From Streptomyces olivaceoviridis (lineage in GTDB: Bacteria; Actinomycetota; Actinomycetes; Streptomycetales; Streptomycetaceae), in contig NZ_BMUI01000002.1 of assembly GCF_014650115.1 (NCBI RefSeq), positions 248,001 through 312,000 on the forward strand: a DNA stretch of 64,000 bases, given 5' to 3'. This document shows, piece by piece, positions 8,564 to 16,879 of the stretch (position 1 is the stretch's first letter; the number at the start of each line of letters is the position of its first letter). The translations under genes and the position numbers were made by a program. The notes beneath the pieces were generated by a model. The model saw only the letters and a program-made list of their open reading frames with translations, searched no databases and was not told where the DNA came from.

Positions 8564-8644
8564 GGTCGTTCCTGACAGTTCCTGGTCGTTCCGGTTGTTC
8601 TAGTCGTTCCGGTCGTTCCGGTCGTTCCGGTTGTTCCAGTCGTC
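8564..8644. repeat. 9-bp tandem repeats upstream of the lyase homologue
   Basis: The unit GGTCGTTCC is present next to the start codon (8564-8572) and then six times in a row, with small variation, at 8584-8637. Read on the transcribed strand each unit is GGAACGACC, so the copy adjoining the GTG supplies the only visible Shine-Dalgarno-like sequence. Confidence 0.85.
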
Positions 8645-8777
8645 CGGTCACTCCGGGCCGTTGCAGCAGTCCCGGCGTTCCGGTCACCTGACCGTTCCGT
8701 CCGTGCCGGTCACCGGGCCGTCCCGGCGATCCCGGTCACCCGGCCTCCCCGCCCAGGCCCTTCCGAGTGGTCCGGCC

Positions 8778-9740
8778 TCAGCCCAGCCCCGCCGACTTCA
8801 GCCACGCCTTCGCGACGTCCAGCGGGTCCTTGTTCTGGGCCTGCACCTGGGTGTCCAGGTCCAGCAGGGTCGCGGTGTCGAGCTTGGCGGAGACGGCGTT
8901 GAGCGCGTCGACGCCCTCCTTGGACAGCGCGCCCTTGTAGGCGAGCGGCTGGATGTTCTCGAAGCCGAACAGGTTCTTCGGGTCCTGGAGGACGACGAAC
9001 TTCTCCTTGGAGATGTTCGGGTCCGTGGTGAAGATGTCCGCCGCCTGCACGGCGTCCTTCTTCAGCGCCGCCAGCGTGAGCGGGCCGCCCGCGTCCAGCG
9101 CCTTGAAGGACTTGAACTCCAGGCCGTAGACGGTCTTCAGGCCCACCAGGCCCTGCTGCCGGGTCTGGAACTCCGGCGAGGCGCCGATGACCAGGTCCTT
9201 GGCGATGTCCTTCAGGTCGGCGATGGAGGACTTCTCGGTGAGCTGGTACTTCTTCGCGGTCGCCGCGTTGACCGTGATCGAGTCCTTGTCCTGCGCCGGC
9301 GCCGGGTCGAGCAGCGTGAGCTTGGAGTCCAGCTTGGCGCTGATGGCGTCCGTGGTCTCCGCGAGGGTCTTCGGTGCGGCCTTCGGGTCGAGGTAGGCCA
9401 GCAGCGCCCCGTTGTACTCGGGCAGGACCGATACGGAACCGTTCTTGATCAGCCCGTAGGTGGTCTCACGGCTGCCGATGTTCGGCTTGTACGTGACCTT
9501 GATCCCCTTGGCCTTGAGTGCCTCGCCGTAGATGTCGGCGAGCAGGGTGCTCTCGGGGAAGTTGTTGGATCCGACGACGACGGTGTCGCCGCCGGCCTTG
9601 CTGTTGTCCGACAGGGGGTTGTCGGCCTTGCCGTCGTTGGAGGAACAGCCCGCCAGCAGAACCGTCGCCGCCGCGAGGGCGACCGCCGCCGCGCCTCGGT
9701 TCCTCCGGATGGACCTGCTGATGTGGGTTGTGGAAGTCAC
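8778..9740 (-). CDS. Osmoprotectant ABC transporter substrate-binding lipoprotein
   Basis: The 320-residue product is an OpuCC/ProX-like type II binding protein. A basic N-terminus and hydrophobic segment lead to the lipobox LLAGC with Cys near residue 30. VVVGSNNFPESTLLADIYGEALKAKG follows, which is the opening strand and helix of this family, then VLPEYNGALLAYL and ADIFTTDPNI. These proteins capture glycine betaine, choline or similar solutes outside the membrane. I chose the GTG at 9740 because it gives a normal-length lipoprotein signal; an upstream start would add about 45 residues with no signal features. Its ATPase and permeases are at 14249-16697, across the conservon. Confidence 0.88.
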   Translation of the reverse strand: MTSTTHISRSIRRNRGAAAVALAAATVLLAGCSSNDGKADNPLSDNSKAGGDTVVVGSNNFPESTLLADIYGEALKAKGIKVTYKPNIGSRETTYGLIKNGSVSVLPEYNGALLAYLDPKAAPKTLAETTDAISAKLDSKLTLLDPAPAQDKDSITVNAATAKKYQLTEKSSIADLKDIAKDLVIGASPEFQTRQQGLVGLKTVYGLEFKSFKALDAGGPLTLAALKKDAVQAADIFTTDPNISKEKFVVLQDPKNLFGFENIQPLAYKGALSKEGVDALNAVSAKLDTATLLDLDTQVQAQNKDPLDVAKAWLKSAGLG

Positions 9741-10029
9741 GGACTGATCCAATCCAGCCAGTTCTCGGTCAGTCAAGGGAATCAGATCACCGATTGGCCT
9801 CGATCCGCGATCACCCGTGCACACAGTGCAGTCTCTTTGTAACGGATTCTTGATGAAAGGTGAGCTGATCCACACCTCAAGGGGCCTGTACTCTCACCTG
9901 CGTTGGTATCGACCACAGCGGTGCGCGGGGCCCGCTTCGGTGTCGTGACGCAGGCGTTCCGGGGGCGACACGGCCCTCAGGTCCGGGAGTGACCGCTCCC
10001 CCGGACAAGACACCCACGAAGGAGGCCCG

Positions 10030-12738
10030 GTGTCCACGAACCAGGTGGACGCGCCCGCCCGGCACGCCCCCACGCGGGGCGGAGCACGGGGATTCGCCGA
10101 CCGCTGGCCCTTCCGGCGCAAGCTCAATCTGCTCGTCGGCATCCCCCTCGCGGTCATCGCGGTTCTGCTGGCGTACCTCTTCACCGACCTGGTGCGGCAG
10201 TCGTCCAGCGCCGGCTCGGCGGCCCGGATGGTGCGCGACAGCGCACAGGTGGCGCGCCTGGTGGACCGGGTGGAGGCCGAGCACCAGCAGGCCATCCTGC
10301 TCTCGACGCGCTACGAGTCCGGGGACGCGAAGCCGACGACGTCCGCCTACCGCGCGGCGCAGCGCGCGGTCGACTCCCAGGTGGCCACGGTGCGCGAGGC
10401 CTTCGGTGACCGGCTGCCGGAGAGCGAGGCGCAGGCCCTGCGCGGGGTCGAGGGCCTCACCAGCCTTCGCACCTCGGTGGAGCAGTCGTACCTGCCCGCC
10501 GACAACATCGACCCGGCCTACGCGGGCGCCGCCCAGAGCCTCATCGACGGCCTCGGCCTCGACCGCGACGCCGACCTCGCCGAGACCTTCACCGGCAGCC
10601 TGCTGGACTCCCTGCTGCGCGCCGACGCCGCCCACGGCGCCTTCGAGACCAACGTGTTCGCCGCCACCACGGGCGACACCAACGCGCAGATCGAGTTCAC
10701 CAGCGCGGTCGGCGCGTACGAGGTGTACACCCACCAGGCCGCGCGCTTCGCCCGGTTCGCCACCGAGGCGCAGGCCGAGCGGTTCTCCGGCATCGAACAC
10801 ACGCGGGCGCAGCGCGAGATCGCCGAGGCGTACGCCGAACTCCAGGTCGGTGTCGGCCGGCTGGAGACGAACGACAAGGGGCGGCTGCGGCAGGCGGTGC
10901 AGGACGCGCTGACCGACTACCCCGCCTACCCCGAGCAGGCCGCCGCCCGGCTGAAGATCACCACCGCGCTGATCGGCCAGATCGCCGACCGGGCCGACGG
11001 CGCCGCCGACAGCGCCCGGTGGCGGGCCGGCCTGCTGCTGAGCGGCGCGCTGATCGCCTTCGCGCTGTGGATCGCCTTCGCGGTGCTGGTGCGCCGCTCG
11101 GTGGTCCGGCCCGTGCAGGCGCTCACCGGAGCCGCGCGGGAGGTCGCCGAGGTCGCCGGGCGGGAACTGGCCCGGGTGGCCGACGACGACGCCGAGGACG
11201 ACGGACCGCCCCGCCTGCGGGACATGCCGGTCACGGCCCGCGACGAGATCGGTGACCTGGCGGAGGCGTTCAACCGGGTGCAGACCACCGCCGCCGCGCT
11301 GCTGGAACGCCAGGTGCTCAGCCGGCGCAACACCGCGGAGATGTTCGGCAACGTGGGCCGCCGGGTCAGCAACCTGACCACCCGGCAACTCGCGCTCATC
11401 GACGCGGTGGAGCGGGGGGAGACCGACCCCGCGCTGCTGGAACGGCTGTACTCCATCGACCACATCGCCGTGCGGCTGCGCCGCAACGCCGACAGCCTGA
11501 TGCTGCTGGCCGGCATCCGTGAGACGGTGCTGGACGCGGGCCCGACGGCGCTGTCGACCGTCGTACGGGCCGCGCTCGGGCAGATCGAGGGCTACCAGCG
11601 GGTACGGCTGTACGCCGCGTCGGACGCCTTGGTCGAGCCGGACATCATCGGTGACCTCACGCTGATGGTGGCCGAACTGCTGGAGAACGCGGTGTCGTTC
11701 TCGCCCGAGGGCAGCCCCGTCGAGGTCACCGTCCGCTCCGGGGCCGAGGGCACGCACGTCGTGGTCACCGACCACGGCCTCGGCATGAGCGCCGAACGGC
11801 TCGCCGAGGAGAACGCCCGGCTGATCCGCCGGGAACGGCTGGACCTGGTGCCGACCAAGGTGCTGGGCCTGTTCGTGGTGGGCGCGCTGGCCCGCCGCTG
11901 GGAGATCGGGGTCGAACTGACCCGCACACCGGGCGGTGGTGTGACGGCCGAGGTGACGCTGCCGGCCTCGCTGCTGCTCGCGCCGGGCGCGGGGTCGCAG
12001 GCTCCGGTGGCGGCGGCGCCCGCGCCGGTGGCCGGGGCGTCCGGCCCGGTACCCGCGCGGGGCGCGCTGCCGCCGGACACCGCCCACGAGAAGGCACCGG
12101 CCGACGGCACCGCACCGGACGAGCCCGTCCGCGCGGAACACGGCGGCCCGCTCCCCCGCCGGATCCCCCGCCGCGCACCGCAGGGCACCGGCACGCAGGC
12201 CCCTTCGGGGGAGCAGACGCGCGGCGACGCCGAACAGACCGCGCGCCCGCTGCGCCGCCGGGTGCGCGGAGCCACGCTGCGCACCACCGCGGGCGCCGCG
12301 CCGACGGTGCCGAAGACCGTACGGCCGCTGGACGCCGAGGCCGTCCGCGACGCGCTGGAGGAGTTCGAGGACGCCGTGGAACGCGCCCGGCGGGACAGTG
12401 ACACGGGCAGCTTCGCCCGCCCGGCGAGCACCGGTACGGCTCCTCGCGAGAGCGGCACGGCCACGGCGACGCGCGAGGACGCCGTGCCGACGGCAGCGCA
12501 CCGGCCCCGCCCGGACGGCGCCGCCGGAGCCGCCCGCCCGTCCCACCCGGACGCCACCGGGGAAGCCACGCGCCCATCGCACCCGGAGGACGCCCCGCCA
12601 CACGCCGACGACACCCCGGCTACCGACCCCCCACCGCACCCCTCCCCCGAACGCCCCACGCCCGCGGCCACCGCCCCCACACCCCCGGCCACCCCGCCGC
12701 ACGACCCGAACCACCTTCCGGAAGGAGCCGAGCAGTGA
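10030..12738 (+). CDS. cvnA: Conservon sensor kinase CvnA (nitrate-sensor-like histidine kinase)
   Basis: The product has 902 residues. Helix 1 is at about 33-52, followed by a large helical extracytoplasmic NIT-type sensor (about 55-335), helix 2 (about 340-362) and a HAMP-like linker containing TARDEIGDLAEAFNRV. The phosphoacceptor-like region is MFGNVGRRVSNLTTRQLALI with DHIAVRLRRNADSL, and the HATPase domain has AELLENAVSFSPEG and DHGLGMS. The last 230 residues are a disordered Pro/Ala-rich tail. CvnA nucleates a membrane complex with CvnB, C and D that resembles a eukaryotic G-protein-coupled receptor. AAGGAGG precedes the GTG, and the stop overlaps the next start (GTGA). Confidence 0.93.
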   Translation: MSTNQVDAPARHAPTRGGARGFADRWPFRRKLNLLVGIPLAVIAVLLAYLFTDLVRQSSSAGSAARMVRDSAQVARLVDRVEAEHQQAILLSTRYESGDAKPTTSAYRAAQRAVDSQVATVREAFGDRLPESEAQALRGVEGLTSLRTSVEQSYLPADNIDPAYAGAAQSLIDGLGLDRDADLAETFTGSLLDSLLRADAAHGAFETNVFAATTGDTNAQIEFTSAVGAYEVYTHQAARFARFATEAQAERFSGIEHTRAQREIAEAYAELQVGVGRLETNDKGRLRQAVQDALTDYPAYPEQAAARLKITTALIGQIADRADGAADSARWRAGLLLSGALIAFALWIAFAVLVRRSVVRPVQALTGAAREVAEVAGRELARVADDDAEDDGPPRLRDMPVTARDEIGDLAEAFNRVQTTAAALLERQVLSRRNTAEMFGNVGRRVSNLTTRQLALIDAVERGETDPALLERLYSIDHIAVRLRRNADSLMLLAGIRETVLDAGPTALSTVVRAALGQIEGYQRVRLYAASDALVEPDIIGDLTLMVAELLENAVSFSPEGSPVEVTVRSGAEGTHVVVTDHGLGMSAERLAEENARLIRRERLDLVPTKVLGLFVVGALARRWEIGVELTRTPGGGVTAEVTLPASLLLAPGAGSQAPVAAAPAPVAGASGPVPARGALPPDTAHEKAPADGTAPDEPVRAEHGGPLPRRIPRRAPQGTGTQAPSGEQTRGDAEQTARPLRRRVRGATLRTTAGAAPTVPKTVRPLDAEAVRDALEEFEDAVERARRDSDTGSFARPASTGTAPRESGTATATREDAVPTAAHRPRPDGAAGAARPSHPDATGEATRPSHPEDAPPHADDTPATDPPPHPSPERPTPAATAPTPPATPPHDPNHLPEGAEQ

Positions 12739-13211
12739 GCACGTCGACAGGTGACAGCCCGACGGGCGGCAACACGCCGACCGACCTGCGGGCAGCCGCG
12801 GCCGACTTCACCTGGCTGCTGAACCGCTTCGCGACCGAGACCGCCGGCGTCGTCGACGCCATCGCCGTGTCCTCCGACGGCCTGCTGATCGCGGTGTCAC
12901 AGCTGCGCGAGCACGCCGACTCCGAGCGGCTCGCGGCGATCGTGTCCGGCATCACCAGCCTGGCCGCGGGCGCCTCCGGCAACTACGGCCTCGGCGGACT
13001 GAACAAGGTCATCATCGATCTGGAGGGCGGTCACGTCATCGTCTCCGCGATCGGCAGCGGCGCCGTGCTCGGTGTCGTCACCGACAAGGAGGCGAAACTC
13101 GGCAACATCGCCTACGAGATGACGCTGTTCGCCAACCGCGCCGGTGCCGCGCTGAGCCCGCAGCTCGTGCTGGAGCTGAAGAACAGCGTGGGCGCGGCGG
13201 CGGCCGGCTGA
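12735..13211 (+). CDS. cvnB: Conservon protein CvnB (roadblock/LC7 domain)
   Basis: This 158-residue roadblock/LC7 protein contains FTWLLNRFATETAGVVDAIAVSSDGLLIA (about 25-55) and the later strands GGHVIVSAIGSGAVLGVVTDK. It is the MglB-like partner that regulates the conservon GTPase CvnD and docks on CvnA. Its GTG start overlaps the cvnA stop by 4 bases, so translation is coupled. Length and order are standard for conservons. Confidence 0.93.
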   Translation: MSTSTGDSPTGGNTPTDLRAAAADFTWLLNRFATETAGVVDAIAVSSDGLLIAVSQLREHADSERLAAIVSGITSLAAGASGNYGLGGLNKVIIDLEGGHVIVSAIGSGAVLGVVTDKEAKLGNIAYEMTLFANRAGAALSPQLVLELKNSVGAAAAG

Positions 13212-13227
13212 GAAGGAGAAGGTTTCC

Positions 13228-13656
13228 ATGGCGGACGGCATGGCGGACGGCATTCCGCCCCCGGGCCCGGACCCGGTCGGCCCCGTCCCCGCCGTACGGC
13301 CGTACCTGGTCACCGCCGGCCGGGTCGCGGACGCCGCCTCCGGCCGGGCGCTGCCCGTGGAGACCCAGGTGGTGTCCACCGCCGGCGGTCTCGACGCGCT
13401 CGGCCGGCTCTCCTTCGAGCAGCACGACATCGTGGCCGCCTGCCGGCTGCCGCAGTCCCTCGCGGAACTCGCGGCCCGGCTGCGGCTGCATCTCAACGTG
13501 GTCCGCGTCCTGGCCGAAGACCTGCGCGAGGCGGGCCAGTTGGCGGTGTACGTGCCGGACGCCGAGGCCACCCACGACGCGTCCGTCCTGCGCAGGGTTA
13601 TCGATGGCCTGCGGGCCATCCCCGACTCCCGAGGGGTACCGAGTGACACCGACTGA
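13228..13656 (+). CDS. cvnC: Conservon protein CvnC (DUF742)
   Basis: This 142-residue DUF742 protein has the family phrases VRPYLVTAGR (about 24-33) and LSFEQHDIVAACRLPQSLAELAARLRLHLNVVRVLAEDL, a winged-helix-like region. It is thought to couple CvnD to CvnA/B in the signalling complex. AGAAGGAGAAGG lies just upstream of the ATG. The 3' end overlaps the cvnD start by 14 bases. Confidence 0.92.
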   Translation: MADGMADGIPPPGPDPVGPVPAVRPYLVTAGRVADAASGRALPVETQVVSTAGGLDALGRLSFEQHDIVAACRLPQSLAELAARLRLHLNVVRVLAEDLREAGQLAVYVPDAEATHDASVLRRVIDGLRAIPDSRGVPSDTD

Positions 13657-14245
13657 ACCGCTCCTGGCCCGGGGCCCGGCCGCGCGTGTGGCGGTACGGC
13701 CGCCGCTGCCGGTGAAGATGGTGATCGCGGGCGGTTTCGGCGTGGGCAAGACCACGGCCGTCGGCGCGATCTCGGAGATCGAGCCGCTGACCACCGAGGC
13801 GTCGATCACCGAGGTCGCGGCCGGCGTGGACGACCTGACGCACACTCCGGGCAAGACCACGACGACCGTCGCGATGGACTTCGGCTGCATCACCATCGAC
13901 CCGACGTTGAAGCTGTACCTGTTCGGCACGCCCGGACAGGAACGGTTCGGGTTCATGTGGGACGACATCGTGGAGGGCGCGGTCGGCGGGCTCGTCATCG
14001 TCGACACCCGCCGGCTGGACGACTGCTACGCGGCCGTGGACTACTTCGAGCACAAGGACATCCCGTTCGCCGTCGCGGTGAACGCCTTCGACGGCCGGGT
14101 GGAGCACACGCTGGAGGACGTCCGCTGGGCGCTGGACGTCTCCGAGGGCGTGCCGGTCGTGGTGTTCGACGCCCGGGAGCGGGGCTCGGTGCGGGACGCG
14201 CTGCTCGTCGTACTCGAACTCGCGCTGGCCCGCACCGGGCAGTGA
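13643..14245 (+). CDS. cvnD: Conservon GTPase CvnD
   Basis: This 200-residue small P-loop GTPase has GGFGVGKTT as Walker A (about 29-37), a switch region with FGTPGQERFGFMWDDI, and NAFD in place of the usual NKxD guanine-specificity motif. That substitution is common among CvnD proteins. It is homologous to MglA/Rab-like GTPases and acts downstream of the CvnA sensor. The GTG at 13643 inside the end of cvnC is preferred; a longer reading would simply run through cvnC codons in another frame. It ends 3 bases before the convergent permease stop. Confidence 0.92.
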   Translation: MTPTEPLLARGPAARVAVRPPLPVKMVIAGGFGVGKTTAVGAISEIEPLTTEASITEVAAGVDDLTHTPGKTTTTVAMDFGCITIDPTLKLYLFGTPGQERFGFMWDDIVEGAVGGLVIVDTRRLDDCYAAVDYFEHKDIPFAVAVNAFDGRVEHTLEDVRWALDVSEGVPVVVFDARERGSVRDALLVVLELALARTGQ

Positions 14246-14248
14246 CCG

Positions 14249-14917
14249 TCAGGCGCTGCGGCGTACCCCCTGCGACACCGTGATCCGGGACGCCGCCCAG
14301 AACACGGCGAGGGTCGCGAGGGCGAGGCCGGCGACGAGCGTGGCACCGCCGACGACCTTCTCGTAGTTCTTCTGGTAGAGGCCGTCGATGATGTAGCGGC
14401 CGAGGCCGCCGAGGCTGACGTAGGCCGCGATGGTGGCGGTGGAGACGATCTGGATGGCCGCCGTGCGCAGTCCGCTGAGGATCAGCGGGAGCGCGACCGG
14501 CACCTCCACCTGGAGCAGCACGCGCGCCTCGGGCATGCCCATGCCCCGGGCCGCGTCCACCGGGGAGGGATCGACGGAGCGGACCGCCTCGTAGGTGGTG
14601 ACCAGGATCGGCGGTACGGCGAGCACGACCAGCGGGATCATCACCGGCAGCAGACCGAAGCCGATCCAGATGAACATCAGCACGAGCAGGCCGAAGCTGG
14701 GCAGCGCGCGGCCGGCGGTGGCGATGAACGCGAGGGCGTTGCCGCCGCGCCCGGTGTGGCCGGTGAACAGGCCGACGGGCAGCCCGATCGCGGTGGCGAT
14801 CAGCAGGGCTTCCAGGGAGTACTTGATGTGCTCGGCGAACCGGGTGGGGATGCCGTCGTAGCCGTGCCAGTGGGCGCTGTCGCTGAAGAAGGCGTGCGCG
14901 AAGTTCAGGACGTTCAC
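14249..14917 (-). CDS. Osmoprotectant ABC transporter permease (second subunit)
   Basis: This 222-residue inner-membrane protein has about six hydrophobic segments and the binding-protein-dependent permease loop VDAARGMGMPEARVLLQVEVPVALPLILSGLR. It matches the OpuCB/OpuCD (ProW-like) family for glycine betaine, carnitine or choline uptake. The GTG start overlaps the stop of the upstream permease by four bases, so the two are co-translated. It pairs with the adjacent permease as a heterodimer. Confidence 0.9.
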   Translation of the reverse strand: MNVLNFAHAFFSDSAHWHGYDGIPTRFAEHIKYSLEALLIATAIGLPVGLFTGHTGRGGNALAFIATAGRALPSFGLLVLMFIWIGFGLLPVMIPLVVLAVPPILVTTYEAVRSVDPSPVDAARGMGMPEARVLLQVEVPVALPLILSGLRTAAIQIVSTATIAAYVSLGGLGRYIIDGLYQKNYEKVVGGATLVAGLALATLAVFWAASRITVSQGVRRSA

Positions 14918-15567
14918 CGGGTGGCACCCTTCCGCGGCATCCAGGGGGTGAGCAGGAGGCGGACGAGGACCAGCGCGGCGTCGGCGAGGATGCCCAGCAC
15001 CGCGATGGTCAGGACCGAGTTCACGGCCAGGGCGGGCCGGTGGTAGGTCTGGGCGTCGTAGAGCATGTTGCCGAGGGCGCCCTGGTTGCCGATGAGCATG
15101 CCGACGCTGACCAGGGAGATGCTGGAGACGGTGGCCACCCGCAGCCCGGCGATGATCGCGGGCACGGCGATGGGCAACTGGACCTGGAAGTACCGGCGTA
15201 CGGCCCCGAACCCCATGGCCTGGGCGGCGGCCAGGGTCTCCGGCGGCACCGAGCGCACGCCGTCCACGATCGCCGGGACGAGCACCACCAGGCTGTAGAG
15301 CGCGAGCGGGATCATCACCGTCGTCTCGCTCTGCCCGAAGTAGTCGATGAGGACGACGAAGAAGGCGAGCGACGGGATGGCGTAGAGGACGGTGGTGATG
15401 CCGAGGACGGGCGGGTAGATCCAGCGGAACCGCACGCACAGCTGGGCGATCGGCAGCGAGACGAGCAGTCCGGCCAGCACCGGCAGCAGGGCCTCGCGCA
15501 GATGCAGCCCGATGAGACCGGCGTAGCTGTGCTGGAGGTCGCTCGGGAGGTCGAAGAAGCCGCTCAT
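14914..15567 (-). CDS. Osmoprotectant ABC transporter permease (first subunit)
   Basis: This 217-residue permease of the same family has hydrophobic segments throughout and the coupling loop LAAAQAMGFGAVRRYFQVQLPIAVPAIIAGLR that contacts the ATPase. It begins MSGFFDLPSDLQHS. It overlaps both neighbours by four bases (ATGA and GTGA type junctions), showing a tight three-gene operon of ATPase, permease, permease. Confidence 0.9.
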   Translation of the reverse strand: MSGFFDLPSDLQHSYAGLIGLHLREALLPVLAGLLVSLPIAQLCVRFRWIYPPVLGITTVLYAIPSLAFFVVLIDYFGQSETTVMIPLALYSLVVLVPAIVDGVRSVPPETLAAAQAMGFGAVRRYFQVQLPIAVPAIIAGLRVATVSSISLVSVGMLIGNQGALGNMLYDAQTYHRPALAVNSVLTIAVLGILADAALVLVRLLLTPWMPRKGATR

Positions 15568-16697
15568 CGCCCGGCCTTCGCGTCGGCGTGCTCCGCCACC
15601 TCGCCGTGGGCGGCGCGGATCGCCTCGCCGATGACCTGCTGGGAGACGACACCGACCGCGCGTCCCTCGCCGTCCACCGCGACGGCCCAGCCGGTCGGCG
15701 AGAGCACGGCCCCGTCGAGCGCGGTGCGCAGCGAGTCGGTGCCGGGCACGAACGGCCGCCCGTGGTCGAGGAGTCGCTCCCGGTCGATGGCACCGGCGGT
15801 GAGCCGGTCCGGTTCGCTCCAGCCGAGCGGCCTGCCGTCGAGGTCGGTGACGAGGAGGTAGGGGGCCGTGGCCGCCCGCGCGGCGAGCTTGCCGGCGTCG
15901 GCGTCGATCGGGACGACGGGCCCGGTCTGCAACTCCAGCCCGGTGGACGGGAAGAAGGAGAGCCGGCGGATGCCGCGGTCGGCGCCGAGGAAGTCCTCCA
16001 CGAAGGGGTCGGCGGGCGCGCTGAGCAGTTCGGCGGGCGGCGCGAACTGGGCGAGCCGGCCACCGGTGCGCAGCACGGCGACCTTGGTGCCCAGCTTGAT
16101 CGCCTCGTCGATGTCGTGCGTGACGAAGACGATGGTCTTGCCCAGCTCGTCCTGGATGCGCAGGAGTTCGTCCTGGAGTCCCTTGCGGACGACGGGGTCG
16201 ACGGCGGAGAACGGCTCGTCCATCAGCAGCACCGGCGGGTCGGCGGCGAGGGCGCGGGCCACGCCGACGCGCTGCTGCTGGCCGCCGGAGAGCTGGTACG
16301 GGTACCGCTTGGCCAGCGCGGAGTCGAGCCCCACCCGTTCCATCAGCTCGGCGGCCCGGGCCCGCGCCCGCTGCTTGGTCCAGCCGAGCAGGCGGGGCAC
16401 GGTGGCGATGTTGTCGAGGATGGTGCGGTGCTGGAAGAGCCCGGCGTTCTGGATGACGTAACCCATCGACCGGCGCAGGGTGTTGACCGGCTGCTGCCGG
16501 ATGTCTCGGCCGTCGAGGAGGATGCTGCCCTCGCTGGGCTCCACCATCCGGTTGATCATCCGCAGGGTCGTCGTCTTGCCGCAGCCTGAGGGCCCGACGA
16601 GGACGGTGATCGCGCGGTCCGGTATGTCCAACGACAGCCGGTCGACCGCGACCGTGCCGTCCGGATACCGCTTCGTGACTGAATCTATCCGTATCAA
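15564..16697 (-). CDS. Osmoprotectant ABC transporter ATPase with CBS domains
   Basis: This 377-residue OpuCA/ProV-like ATPase contains Walker A GPSGCGKTT (about 36-44), Q-loop, signature LSGGQQQRVGVARAL, Walker B VLLMDEPFSAVD and switch His in FVTHDIDEA. The C-terminal third (about 250-370) is a pair of CBS modules; in OpuA-type systems these sense ionic strength and gate transport. The TTG at 16697 (MIRIDSVTKRYPDG) fits the family N-terminus and has GAAGGG about ten bases upstream. The gene is first in the operon, with its promoter in 16698-16879. Confidence 0.92.
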   Translation of the reverse strand: MIRIDSVTKRYPDGTVAVDRLSLDIPDRAITVLVGPSGCGKTTTLRMINRMVEPSEGSILLDGRDIRQQPVNTLRRSMGYVIQNAGLFQHRTILDNIATVPRLLGWTKQRARARAAELMERVGLDSALAKRYPYQLSGGQQQRVGVARALAADPPVLLMDEPFSAVDPVVRKGLQDELLRIQDELGKTIVFVTHDIDEAIKLGTKVAVLRTGGRLAQFAPPAELLSAPADPFVEDFLGADRGIRRLSFFPSTGLELQTGPVVPIDADAGKLAARAATAPYLLVTDLDGRPLGWSEPDRLTAGAIDRERLLDHGRPFVPGTDSLRTALDGAVLSPTGWAVAVDGEGRAVGVVSQQVIGEAIRAAHGEVAEHADAKAGR

Positions 16698-16879
16698 AAC
16701 GCCGCGTACCCTTCGGGCGACCGATCCTGGGCTGATGCGGGGAGAGTCTAGACCGCCAGTGTTTCGGCACTTTGGCGGCACCATGGCCGGCGCGCCCGCC
16801 ACTCGTCGACCGGGATGGCAAGTGGCGCTGCCGCATGGCCAGTTTGTAGGTGCCACGCCGCCTCGCGCCGCCCGCGCGT

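Noticed and set aside
9858..9899. AGGTGAG/CTCACCT dyad between the binding-protein gene and cvnA as an operator
   Set aside because: Seven-base arms 28 bases apart are easily found by chance in this composition, and no promoter elements line up with them.
9877..12714. Leftward frame of about 945 codons opposite cvnA
   Set aside because: Shadow of the kinase gene; composition is typical of reverse-frame reading in GC-rich coding DNA.
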